A stretch of DNA of 64,000 nt from JBDSKH01 sp050245915. GTDB taxonomy: Bacteria; Actinomycetota; Actinomycetes; Actinomycetales; Microbacteriaceae. The notes below the pieces were generated by a model, which saw only the letters and a list, made by a program, of their open reading frames with translations, was not told the DNA's origin and made no database searches. Positions 1 to 8,295 of the stretch are shown here, piece after piece; the stretch's first letter is position 1; the number at the start of each line of letters is the position of its first letter. The stretch covers positions 26,915 through 90,914 of the forward strand of contig JBFWWZ010000006.1 in the NCBI GenBank assembly GCA_050245915.1, given 5' to 3'. Position numbers and translations under genes: made by a program.

Positions 1-2753
1 AGGCGGCCGCCTGGCAGCTTGCCCGCACCACGGTGACCCGCAGCGCCGATCCGCGGCTGCTCGAGCAGGACCGGTCGCTCGACGCGCTCACCGAGGCCGT
101 GCTGGCGATCTCGCGCGCCATCGCCGACAACGTCGCGGACGCCGACGGCATCCGGGCGCTCGCGCGCGACTTCGCCGGCGTGCTCGACCTGCCGCTCGGC
201 GCGCGGTACTCCTACGACTGGGTCGGCGACGTCGTCGGCAACGTCGGGCAGCTCGAGCTGCTCGTCGACCTCGCCGAGGAGTACGCCGAGGCGAAACGCC
301 GGCGGGGCTTCGTGGAGTACTCCGACCAGGTGGCGCTCGCCCTGCAGATCCTGCGCGCCAAGCCGTCGCTCGTGGCCGAGCAGCGCGACGAGCATCGCGT
401 CGTGCTGCTCGACGAGTACCAGGACACGTCGGTCACGCAGGCCTGGCTGCTGTCCGAGCTGTACCGCGACCATCCGGTGATGGCGGTCGGCGACCCGAAT
501 CAGTCGATCTACGGCTGGCGCGGCGCCAGTGCGGGCAACCTGGCGTCGTTCCCGGGCCAGTTCGGGGGGTCCGCCCGCTATCCGCTGTCGATGAGCTTCC
601 GCAACGGGCGTACCATCCTGCGCGTCGCCAACCGGCTCGTCGAGCCCTTCCGTGCCGCGGGGGGCGTCGAGGTCGACGAGCTCGTGCCGCGTCCCGACGC
701 CGACGACGAGCCGGTAGGTGTCTCGTTCCGGCAGACGGTGCAGGATGAGGCGGCCACCGTCGCGCGCTGGCTCGGCGACAAGCTGGCCGAGCCCCGCGCC
801 GACGGCGGCGTGCCGAGCGCCGCACTGCTGCTGCGCGCCCGCAAGAACCAGCCGGTGTTCCTCGCCGCACTGCGCGAACGGGGCATCCGGTACCACGTGC
901 TCGGGGTGGGCGGGCTGCTCGCCGAGCCCGAGGTGGCGGATGTCGTCTCCGCCCTCGCCGTCGTGCACAGCGTCGACGCCGGCATGGAGCTGATCCGCCT
1001 GCTCGCCGGCTCGCGGTGGCGCATCGGGCCCGCCGACTTGCACCAGCTGGGTGCGCTGTCGTCGGTGCTGAAGACCCGCGGCATCGACCAGAAGCTGCTT
1101 CCGGAGGAGGTGCGGCAGCGGATGCGGGACTCCCTCGCGGAGGGCGAGCGCGGATCGATCGTCGACGCCCTCGACTTCCTGGCGACGGCGAAAGACGACC
1201 GCACCGAGTGGGAGCCGTTCAGCCCGGCCGGACGGGAGCGGCTGCGCGACGCGGGACAGGTGCTCGCGCGGCTGCGGGCGCTCGCCGGGCTCGACCTGCC
1301 CGACTTCCTCTCCGCCGTCGTGCACGAGTTGCGGCTCGACATCGAGGTGGCCGCCAATCCGTACCGCACACTCGGGCCGGCGCCGATCGAGGCGCTGTTC
1401 GACGCGCTCACCGGCTACCTCGCGGTCGACGACGTGGCAACCCTCGGCGGCTTCCTCGCTTGGCTCCGGGAGGCGGAGAAGCGGGAAGACCTGTCGCCGC
1501 GTCCCGAGGATCCGGAGCCCGGCACCGTGCAGGTGCTGACGATCCACGGCGCCAAGGGGCTCGAGTGGGACATCGTCGCCGTGCCCCGGCTCGTCGACGG
1601 CGAGCTGCCCGCCGCGACCCAGGGCGCCCGCGGCTGGGTGCGCTTCGGACAGCTGCCGTGGCAGTTCCGCGGCGATGCCGACGAGCTGCCGCAGTTCCGC
1701 TGGCGGGAGGCGACGACCCGCAAGGAGTTCGTCGACGCCCTCGGCGCGTTCGAGGAGGCGGTGAAGGCGCACGAGGGGGCGGAGGAGCGGCGGCTCGTCT
1801 ACGTCGCCGTCACGCGCGCGCGCCGCGACCTGCTGCTGAGCGGCGCGTACTGGTCGCACGTCAAGAAGCCCCGTCCGCCGAGCCCCTACCTGCACGAACT
1901 GGCGAGCGCACAGCCGCCCCTCGCACCGCCGATCCCCGACCTGCCCGACGATCCGGCGAACCCGCTCGGCGAGCACGTCGACATGGTGCGCTGGCCGTTC
2001 GACCCGCTGGGCGCCCGGCGTGAGGCCGTCGAGCGTGCAGCGGCGCAGGTGGCCGCCGCGACCCCGTCGCTCGCCGGCCCGTTCGAGCACGAGCTCGAGG
2101 TGCTGCTCGCGGAGCGGGCCGCGCGGCTGACCGGTTCCGCCGAGATCGAGCTGCCCGCCCGGGTCTCGGCCTCGCGGTTCAAGGACTATCTCGAGGATGC
2201 CGCGGGAGTCGCATCCTCGCTGCGTCGCCCGATGCCCGAGCAGCCGTTCACCGCGACCCAGCTGGGCACGATCTTCCACGCCTGGGTGGAGGGCCGTGCG
2301 CTCGACACCGCGGCGACCGACGAGCTCGACGCCCTCGCCTCCGAGTCCGATGCCGAGTTCGTCGGGGTCGACGCCGACCGGCTCGCCGAGCTGCAGGCCA
2401 CGTTCGAGCGCTCGCCGTGGGCGGCTCGACGCCCGGTCGAGGTGGAGCGCGAGATCCACCTGCCCTTCGACGGCCGCATCGTCATCTGCAAGATCGACGC
2501 CATCTACCAGGACGGCGACACCTTCGAGGTCGTCGACTGGAAGACCGGTAGGGCCCCGAAGGATGCCGCCGACCTGCAGAGCAGGCAGCTGCAGCTCGCC
2601 CTGTACCGGCTCGCCTATTCGAAGTGGGCGGGCATCCCGCTCGATCGCATCACGGCCGCGTTCTACTTCGTCGCCGACGACCTCATCGTGCGTCCCGAGC
2701 ACATCGACGGCGAGGAGGAGCTGCTCGCCCGCTGGCGCGCGGTCTACGGATAG
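1..2753 (+). CDS. AdnB-like UvrD-family helicase-nuclease (5' partial)
   Basis: The reading frame is open to the left window edge (frame from base 3), so the N-terminus with Walker A lies outside. Visible SF1 helicase motifs are DEYQDTS (Walker B), GDPNQSIYGWRGA (motif III), the tail of motif V (TIHGAKGLEWD) and VTRARRDLLL (motif VI). The C-terminus carries a RecB/PD-(D/E)XK-type nuclease core around VVDWKTG followed by a QLALYRLAY helix. A helicase fused to a C-terminal RecB nuclease is the architecture of AdnA/AdnB, the actinobacterial end-resection machine for double-strand breaks. Position upstream of nudC and uvrD2, as in mycobacteria, favours AdnB. The GTG at 33 is internal, not the true start. 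Confidence 0.85.
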   Translation, partial: AAAWQLARTTVTRSADPRLLEQDRSLDALTEAVLAISRAIADNVADADGIRALARDFAGVLDLPLGARYSYDWVGDVVGNVGQLELLVDLAEEYAEAKRRRGFVEYSDQVALALQILRAKPSLVAEQRDEHRVVLLDEYQDTSVTQAWLLSELYRDHPVMAVGDPNQSIYGWRGASAGNLASFPGQFGGSARYPLSMSFRNGRTILRVANRLVEPFRAAGGVEVDELVPRPDADDEPVGVSFRQTVQDEAATVARWLGDKLAEPRADGGVPSAALLLRARKNQPVFLAALRERGIRYHVLGVGGLLAEPEVADVVSALAVVHSVDAGMELIRLLAGSRWRIGPADLHQLGALSSVLKTRGIDQKLLPEEVRQRMRDSLAEGERGSIVDALDFLATAKDDRTEWEPFSPAGRERLRDAGQVLARLRALAGLDLPDFLSAVVHELRLDIEVAANPYRTLGPAPIEALFDALTGYLAVDDVATLGGFLAWLREAEKREDLSPRPEDPEPGTVQVLTIHGAKGLEWDIVAVPRLVDGELPAATQGARGWVRFGQLPWQFRGDADELPQFRWREATTRKEFVDALGAFEEAVKAHEGAEERRLVYVAVTRARRDLLLSGAYWSHVKKPRPPSPYLHELASAQPPLAPPIPDLPDDPANPLGEHVDMVRWPFDPLGARREAVERAAAQVAAATPSLAGPFEHELEVLLAERAARLTGSAEIELPARVSASRFKDYLEDAAGVASSLRRPMPEQPFTATQLGTIFHAWVEGRALDTAATDELDALASESDAEFVGVDADRLAELQATFERSPWAARRPVEVEREIHLPFDGRIVICKIDAIYQDGDTFEVVDWKTGRAPKDAADLQSRQLQLALYRLAYSKWAGIPLDRITAAFYFVADDLIVRPEHIDGEEELLARWRAVYG

Positions 2754-2762
2754 CCTCCAGTC

Positions 2763-4037
2763 ATGACTGCGGAGCAGCGCGTCCTCGACGCCATCGACGA
2801 GCAGGCCCTCGTGCAGGAGGTCGTCGACCTGATCCGCGTGCCGAGCATCACCGGCACGGACGCCGAGTCGGAGCTGCAGCACCGCCACGCCGGGCAGCTG
2901 CGCGAACTCGGCTTCGAGGTCGACGCCTGGAAGTTCGACCTCGACGACCTCTACGCCCACCCCGACTTCCCCGGCATCGAGGCGGAACGACACGAGGGCT
3001 ACGGCGTCGTCGCCACCATCGGCGGTGCGAACGGTCAGGATGCCGACCCCGCGCTGGTGCTGCAGGGTCACGTCGACGTGGTCCCCACCGGCGACCTCGA
3101 GAAGTGGGTGAACCGCGACCCGTGGAGTGGCGCCATCGCCGACGGCGTGATCCACGGACGCGGGGCGTGCGATATGAAGGCCGGGGCGGCGGCGAATCTG
3201 GCGGTCGCGCGTGCCCTGGTGGCATCCGGGGTCACCCTGGAGCGGCCGTTCGCGGTGCACTCGGTGGTCAGCGAGGAGGACGGCGGCCTCGGCGCGTTCG
3301 CGACGATGCTGCGCGGCCATCGCGGGGAGGCGGCGGTGCTGACCGAGCCGACCAGCGGCCGGCTCGTGGTCGCGAACGCCGGCGCGCTCACCTTCTCGCT
3401 GCGGGTCGCCGGACGCGCGGCGCACGGCAGCACCAGGCTCGAAGGTCACAGCGCCGTGGAGGCGTTCATCCCCGTGCACGCGGCGCTGCTCGACCTCGAA
3501 CGCGTGCGCAACGCCGGTGCCGACCCGCTCTTCACCACGACGACGCTCCCGTACCCGATCTCGATCGGGACGGTGCGCGCCGGGGACTGGGCGAGCAGCG
3601 TGCCCGACCTGCTGGTCGCGGAGGGTCGGCTCGGGGTCCGGCTCGATGAGTCGCCGGCCGATGCGCGCGCCGCGCTCGAGGCGGCGGTGGCGCGGGCGGC
3701 GGCGGGCGACCCGTGGCTGCGCGACCACCCGGTCGAGGTCACCTGGCCGGGCGGCCAGTTCGCGAGCGGCCGGATCGACGGCGCGCACCCGTTCATCGAC
3801 AAGGTGGCGGCGGCGATCTCCGACGTCGAGGGGCGGTCCACGGAGCGGGTGGCGGCGCCGTACGGCAGCGACCTGCGCCTGTACGCCGGCATCGGCGGCA
3901 TCCCGACCCTGCACTACGGGCCGGGCGACGTGCGTTTCGCCCACGCGCCCCGCGAGCAGGTCGGCATCGACGAGCTCATCCGCGTGACCCGCTCGCTGGC
4001 GGTGCTGGCGGTGCGCCGCTGCGAGGCGCACCTCTAG
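2763..4037 (+). CDS. M20 family metallopeptidase (ArgE/DapE-like deacylase)
   Basis: A 424-aa protein with M20 metal-site motifs: LQGHVDVVPTGD (first metal His and Asp), GRGACDMKAG (bridging Asp) and SEEDGG (catalytic Glu pair), followed by a dimerisation-type insertion and a C-terminal half with YGSDLR. The family hydrolyses amide bonds of small acylated amino acids or dipeptides with two zinc ions in the cytoplasm. The substrate cannot be named from sequence. It begins 9 nt after the helicase stop and may be co-transcribed with it; no strong Shine-Dalgarno precedes the ATG. Confidence 0.88.
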   Translation: MTAEQRVLDAIDEQALVQEVVDLIRVPSITGTDAESELQHRHAGQLRELGFEVDAWKFDLDDLYAHPDFPGIEAERHEGYGVVATIGGANGQDADPALVLQGHVDVVPTGDLEKWVNRDPWSGAIADGVIHGRGACDMKAGAAANLAVARALVASGVTLERPFAVHSVVSEEDGGLGAFATMLRGHRGEAAVLTEPTSGRLVVANAGALTFSLRVAGRAAHGSTRLEGHSAVEAFIPVHAALLDLERVRNAGADPLFTTTTLPYPISIGTVRAGDWASSVPDLLVAEGRLGVRLDESPADARAALEAAVARAAAGDPWLRDHPVEVTWPGGQFASGRIDGAHPFIDKVAAAISDVEGRSTERVAAPYGSDLRLYAGIGGIPTLHYGPGDVRFAHAPREQVGIDELIRVTRSLAVLAVRRCEAHL

Positions 4038-4038
4038 T

Positions 4039-4887
4039 TCAGGCGCCGACGCCCCGTCCCACGATCGCGCCGATCAGCGCCTCCACCGGCTCGCGGGCGG
4101 CGCGCGGGTTGTCGAGCAGGGCGAAGTCGACCTCGCCGAGCATCGGCAGCCCGAAGGGCGTCGTGACGGGCACCAGGTCGCCGGGGATCATGTTCTGCGG
4201 GAACACCGCGACGCCGATCCCGGCACGCAGCGCCGCGAGCGCTCCGTTGATGTCTTTCACGTTGCAGGTGATGCGCCAGGTGCGACCTGCCCCCTCGAGC
4301 GACCGGATCGCGGCATCCCGTGACAGGCTCGGCGCCGCGTAGACGATGAGCGGCACGTGCGCGTCCGGGTCGAGCTGCAGCGACTTGTGCGCCACCCAGA
4401 CGAGCCGCTCGCGGCGCACGAGACGTCCGTCGGGCAGGTCGGGTTCCTGTTTGATGAACACCAGGTCGAGCTGGCCGGCGCGCAGGCGCCGGGTGAGCAC
4501 GCTGCTCTGGCTGACGGTGAGCTCCAGGGTGATCTGCGGGTACAGCTGCCGGAAGTCGCGCAGGATCTGCGGCAGCTGCGTCAGCGCCAGGTCGTCGGCG
4601 GAGCCGAACCGCAGCCTGCCGCGCATGGCCGAGCCGGTGAAGTACGCCGCCGCCTCGTCGTGAGCGGCCAGGATGCTGCGCGCGAACCCCAGCATCGCGT
4701 CGCCGTTGTCGGTGAGAGCGACCGCACGGGTGTCCCGCGACACCAGCACCCGATTGGCTGCCGCCTCGAGCTTGCGGATCTGCTGGCTGACCGTCGGCTG
4801 GCTGAGCTGCAGCAGCTCCGCCGCGCGGGTGAAGCTCAGCGTCTCGGCGACGGCCACGAAGGTGCGGAGCAGTGCCGGATCGAACAC
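4039..4887 (-). CDS. LysR family transcriptional regulator
   Basis: 282 aa. The N-terminal winged HTH (about residues 12-40, LSFTRAAELLQLSQPTVSQQ) is followed by a substrate-binding effector domain starting near residue 90 (GRLRFGSADDLALTQLP). The GTG start at 4887 has GGAGG 6 nt upstream, so it is preferred over upstream extensions. The gene is divergent from the MFS transporter at 4943 with only 55 nt between them, the classic arrangement for a LysR protein controlling its neighbour. The stop lies 1 nt from the M20 peptidase stop, tail to tail. Confidence 0.9.
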   Translation of the reverse strand: MFDPALLRTFVAVAETLSFTRAAELLQLSQPTVSQQIRKLEAAANRVLVSRDTRAVALTDNGDAMLGFARSILAAHDEAAAYFTGSAMRGRLRFGSADDLALTQLPQILRDFRQLYPQITLELTVSQSSVLTRRLRAGQLDLVFIKQEPDLPDGRLVRRERLVWVAHKSLQLDPDAHVPLIVYAAPSLSRDAAIRSLEGAGRTWRITCNVKDINGALAALRAGIGVAVFPQNMIPGDLVPVTTPFGLPMLGEVDFALLDNPRAAREPVEALIGAIVGRGVGA

Positions 4888-4896
4888 CGGGAGCCT

Positions 4897-4945
4897 CCAT
4901 TCGATAAACGAATGGGACTTATAGCCTCCATTCTGCTGGCGAATG
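4897..4945. promoter_or_regulatory. Probable LysR operator pair
   Basis: A perfect 7-bp inverted repeat, CCATTCG-ATAAA-CGAATGG (4897-4915), contains a T-N11-A LysR box (ATTCGATAAACGAAT). A second, shorter copy with the same half-site (CCATTC-N7-GAATG, 4928-4945) follows 12 nt later and runs over the annotated MFS ATG at 4943. Two related dyads between divergent regulator and target fit LysR recognition and activation sites. That the LysR protein binds here is inference. Confidence 0.6.
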
Positions 4946-6298
4946 ACTGATCCGAGCGTACCGTGGGCAGGGATGAGCTCCGTCGATGTCGATCAGGCGA
5001 ACGTGACGGCTCCCATCCCGGTGATCGAGACGCGGCCTCGCCTGCGCGACACCTTCGAGGCGCTGCGAGCCCACAACTACCGGCTGTACATCGTGTCGCA
5101 GCTCTTCGCCAACACCGGCGGGTGGATGGCCAGGATCGCCGTCGACTGGCTGGTGCTGGAGCTCACCGGCAACGTCGCGCTCGTCGGACTCACCGTCACC
5201 CTGCAGTTCGCGCCGACCCTGCTGCTCGGGCCGTGGGCCGGCGTGATCTCCGACCGCGCCGATCGGCGCACCGTGCTGCTGATCACGCAGGCCGTCGGCG
5301 CCCTGTCCAACGGCATCCTGGCCGCCCTGGTGCTGCTCGGCTGGGTGCAGGTCTGGCACGTCTTCGTGGTCGCCGCGGTGACGGGGGCGTCGATGGCGAT
5401 CGACGGGCCGTCGCGCTCGGCGTTCGTCAGCGAGATGGTGGGCACCCGTCGCCTGCGCAACGCGATCGCCCTCAACTCCTCGATGTTCCATCTCGGCGGC
5501 CTGATCGGCCCGGCGATCTCGGGGGTGCTGATCGTCGTCATCGGCTCCGGATGGTCGATCGCGGTCAACGCCCTCACCAGCGTGGTCGCGATCATCGCGC
5601 TCGCCGTGATGCGACGGCGCGAGCTCGTCCCGTCGCCGCGGGTGACGGCACGGCGGGGGCAGATCCGCGAGGCGCTCCGGTACATCCGCGCGAAGCCGAC
5701 CATCTTCTGGCCGATGGTGCTGCTCGGGTTCAACGCCGTCTTCGGGATGAGCCTGCCGGTGCTGTTCACCGCATCCGCGGGCGAGACCTACGACACCGGC
5801 GCGGCCGGCTACGGCCTGTACAGCTCGCTCGCCGCAGTGGGGGCGATGGTCGGGTCGTTCCTCGTCACCCTGCGCCGCAACGTGCGGGTGCGCAGCCTGG
5901 TCTTCACGGTGATCGTGTACGGCCTGACGACCGCGTTCGCCGGGGTCGCGCCCTGGTACGCGCTGTTCCTCGCCGCGCTCGTCGGCATCGGGCTGTCGCG
6001 GGTGACATTCGGCGCGGCCGCCGAATCGCTCACCCAGCTCTCCACCAACATGGCGATCCGCGGCCGGGTGATGTCGATCTACATCATGGTGATGGTCGGC
6101 GGGCAGGCGCTCGGCGGCGTGCTGATGGGCTGGATCGCCGAGCACTTCGGCGCGAGCATCGCCTTCGCGGTGGCCGGGCTGATGCCGGCGCTCGCCGGGG
6201 TCACCGTCGCGCTCATCCTCGCCCGCCGGCACCAGCTGCGGATGCGCTTCAGCCTGCACCCGCGGCGTCTGGTGCGGATCGTGCAGGTGGGGCGTTAG
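4943..6298 (+). CDS. MFS transporter
   Basis: 451 aa with about twelve hydrophobic segments and the MFS signature loop GPWAGVISDRADRRTVLL between TM2 and TM3. The general look is that of the EntS/MFS_3 exporter group (small-molecule or siderophore efflux); the substrate is unknown. An ATG at 4973 (MSSVDVDQ) has a purine-rich stretch upstream and would leave the second LysR-type dyad in the 5' leader, so it may be the true start. Its TAG stop overlaps the convergent phosphotransferase stop by 4 nt (TTAG). Confidence 0.85.
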   Translation: MTDPSVPWAGMSSVDVDQANVTAPIPVIETRPRLRDTFEALRAHNYRLYIVSQLFANTGGWMARIAVDWLVLELTGNVALVGLTVTLQFAPTLLLGPWAGVISDRADRRTVLLITQAVGALSNGILAALVLLGWVQVWHVFVVAAVTGASMAIDGPSRSAFVSEMVGTRRLRNAIALNSSMFHLGGLIGPAISGVLIVVIGSGWSIAVNALTSVVAIIALAVMRRRELVPSPRVTARRGQIREALRYIRAKPTIFWPMVLLGFNAVFGMSLPVLFTASAGETYDTGAAGYGLYSSLAAVGAMVGSFLVTLRRNVRVRSLVFTVIVYGLTTAFAGVAPWYALFLAALVGIGLSRVTFGAAAESLTQLSTNMAIRGRVMSIYIMVMVGGQALGGVLMGWIAEHFGASIAFAVAGLMPALAGVTVALILARRHQLRMRFSLHPRRLVRIVQVGR

Positions 6299-7293
6299 CG
6301 GACGCGCTCGGTGCGTTCGAGCAGGCGCTCCACCTCGTCGACGCCCAGCACCGGCATGGTCTGCGGCCCGATCGGGTTCATGATGTCTTTCTGCACCTCG
6401 TCGACGAGACCACTCAGCATCTGGACGGCGTCGTCGACGATCTCGGTGGACCGCGTCTCGGTGCCGTGCAGCAGCCAGCGCGCGATCTCCAGCTCGCTCA
6501 GCAGCATCGCGCGCTGCCGCAGCTGCCGGTCGACGCTGCCGCGCACCCGCGAGTAGGCGGCGAACGCCGCGTCGAACACGTCTTCCCCGCCGCCGAACAG
6601 CCAGCTGATGTCGCGCGCCGGGTCGCCGACCCGGAGGGCGTGCCAGCCGAGCACGCCGGTGACGACGCCGTCGCCGGCCGGCGACGAGCCGAGGAACGAA
6701 TCCGACCCGAGCGAGCCGTTCACCACGGTGGGCGTGAACTGCCAGAGGGTGCTTTCTTCGGCGGCCGCCTCCCAGCGCCGCAGCAGCGCCGCCGGGACCA
6801 GCCCGGTCGCCGCGGCACGATCCATCAGCGCGATCGTCGAACGCAGGGTGTCGACCGAGCTGTGCGCCGGCAGCCCGGCGTCGACGACGAAACTGGTGGG
6901 GAGCGCATGGATGGCGGCGATGGCCTCGCCGACCGACGCGGCGTACTCGACCGAGAAGGCCGACAGCGGCACCTTCGAGCCGTACACGAACTCGTAGACG
7001 ACCGCGCGCGTCCCGTCGACCGGAACCTGGCCGGCGAACGTGGAGACGGCGAACGGAAGCCGGGTGCGAACCCCCGCGCTCAGGGCGCGCAGGGCCACCA
7101 GATCGGCGGACTGCTCGGCCTCTGCACGCTCGCTGCGCGGCACCCGGACGGTCCAGTGCCTGCCGTCGCCGCCGGTCAGGAGTGCGGCGTCGAAATCCCC
7201 GCCGGGCGAGCCGAACGGCTGCGAACCAGCGACGTCCAGACCGTCCACGGCCGACGTCGCGAGCGCCGCTAGAGTGAGATGGGATCTGGCCAT
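6295..7293 (-). CDS. Degenerate APH-like phosphotransferase (probable pseudokinase)
   Basis: 332 aa with the fold order of aminoglycoside/macrolide phosphotransferases: an N-lobe with RVPRSERAEAEQSADLVALRAL, a linker YEFVYGSKVPL, and a C-lobe. The catalytic loop normally HGDLxxxN reads NGSLGSDSF, so the catalytic Asp is missing. The metal-binding IDW motif reads LGWHALRVGDPARD, keeping GDPARD but losing the metal Asp. This suggests a pseudokinase or an altered enzyme rather than an antibiotic-resistance kinase. It is divergent from nudC. Confidence 0.72.
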   Translation of the reverse strand: MARSHLTLAALATSAVDGLDVAGSQPFGSPGGDFDAALLTGGDGRHWTVRVPRSERAEAEQSADLVALRALSAGVRTRLPFAVSTFAGQVPVDGTRAVVYEFVYGSKVPLSAFSVEYAASVGEAIAAIHALPTSFVVDAGLPAHSSVDTLRSTIALMDRAAATGLVPAALLRRWEAAAEESTLWQFTPTVVNGSLGSDSFLGSSPAGDGVVTGVLGWHALRVGDPARDISWLFGGGEDVFDAAFAAYSRVRGSVDRQLRQRAMLLSELEIARWLLHGTETRSTEIVDDAVQMLSGLVDEVQKDIMNPIGPQTMPVLGVDEVERLLERTERVR

Positions 7294-7356
7294 GACGACA
7301 GGGTAGGTCGCCGCTTTCCCTGTCCTCGTGAGAAACGCCGCCCCGGAAGGTCACGG

Positions 7357-8295
7357 TTGTCCCGCCCGTTCAGCTCACGGCTCCCGCTCTCGCGGTCGGA
7401 GATCGACCGCGACCACCTCAGCCGTGCCGGCGGGGTCGAGGGCCTGCTGGCGGAACCGTCGACCCGCGCCATCGTCCTCCACGACGGGAGAGCCCTCCTC
7501 GCCGGCCCCGAGTCGCTGGCGATCCAGCCCGCCGCCGGTGTGGCCCACACGGAGGCGCTCTACCTCGGGCGCTCCCTGGCCGACTCGCCCGACCTCCCCG
7601 CCGGGAGCCCGGTCGTCGCCCTGCTGCTCGACGACGAACAGGCCGCCGCCCTCACCGTCGATGCGGACCAGTGGGGCGACCTTCGCCGGCTCGGCCACCG
7701 GCTCGGCGAGCGTGACGCCGGGCTCTTCACCCAGGCGCTGGCGCTCGCGAACTGGCACCGCGCGTACGGCTTCTCGCCGCGTACCGGCGAGGCGACGACG
7801 ATCGGCTCGGCGGGCTGGACCCGGGTCGGCGCCGACGGCCGGGAGGTGTTCCCCCGCACCGACGCCGCCGTGATCGTCGGCGTGACCGATGCCGACGACC
7901 GGCTGCTGCTCGGCTCGAACGCCGCCTGGGAGGGGAACCGCTTCTCGCTGCTCGCCGGCTTCGTCGAACCGGGGGAGTCGCTCGAGGCGGCGGTGATCCG
8001 CGAGGTGTTCGAGGAGTCCGGCGTCGTGGTCGCCGACCCCGTCTACCTCGGCAGCCAGCCCTGGCCGTTCCCGGCATCGCTGATGATCGGATTCCGGGCT
8101 CAGGTCCCGCCCGGGCAGGCGACCGACGGCACGCCCGACGGGGAGGAGATCCGCGCGCTGCGGTGGTTCACCCGCGACGAGCTGGCCGCGGCGGCAGCGT
8201 CGAAAGAGATCCTCCTGCCCGGACCGACCTCGATCGCCCGCGCGATCGTCGAGGACTGGTACGGGGACGAGCTCGACGACGGCAGCCGCGCGTGA
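7357..8295 (+). CDS. nudC: NAD(+) diphosphatase (NudC-type Nudix hydrolase)
   Basis: 312 aa from a TTG start at 7357. GGAAGG lies 8 nt upstream, and the start gives MSRPFSSRLPLSRSEIDRD, the usual family N-terminus; an in-frame start at 7279 would overlap the divergent kinase gene. The Nudix box GFVEPGESLEAAVIREVF continues with EESG and is intact. NudC cleaves NADH/NAD+ and can remove NAD caps from RNA. The zinc-ribbon cysteines expected before the Nudix domain are absent: the segment reads FSPRTGEATTIGSAGW, with Ser and Thr where the first CxxC should be. The stop overlaps the helicase start. Confidence 0.88.
   Translation: MSRPFSSRLPLSRSEIDRDHLSRAGGVEGLLAEPSTRAIVLHDGRALLAGPESLAIQPAAGVAHTEALYLGRSLADSPDLPAGSPVVALLLDDEQAAALTVDADQWGDLRRLGHRLGERDAGLFTQALALANWHRAYGFSPRTGEATTIGSAGWTRVGADGREVFPRTDAAVIVGVTDADDRLLLGSNAAWEGNRFSLLAGFVEPGESLEAAVIREVFEESGVVVADPVYLGSQPWPFPASLMIGFRAQVPPGQATDGTPDGEEIRALRWFTRDELAAAAASKEILLPGPTSIARAIVEDWYGDELDDGSRA

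Noticed and set aside
4919..7354. Long open frame antisense to the MFS transporter
   Set aside because: Arg/His/Gly-rich translation without domains, complementary to a clear transporter; a GC-rich shadow.
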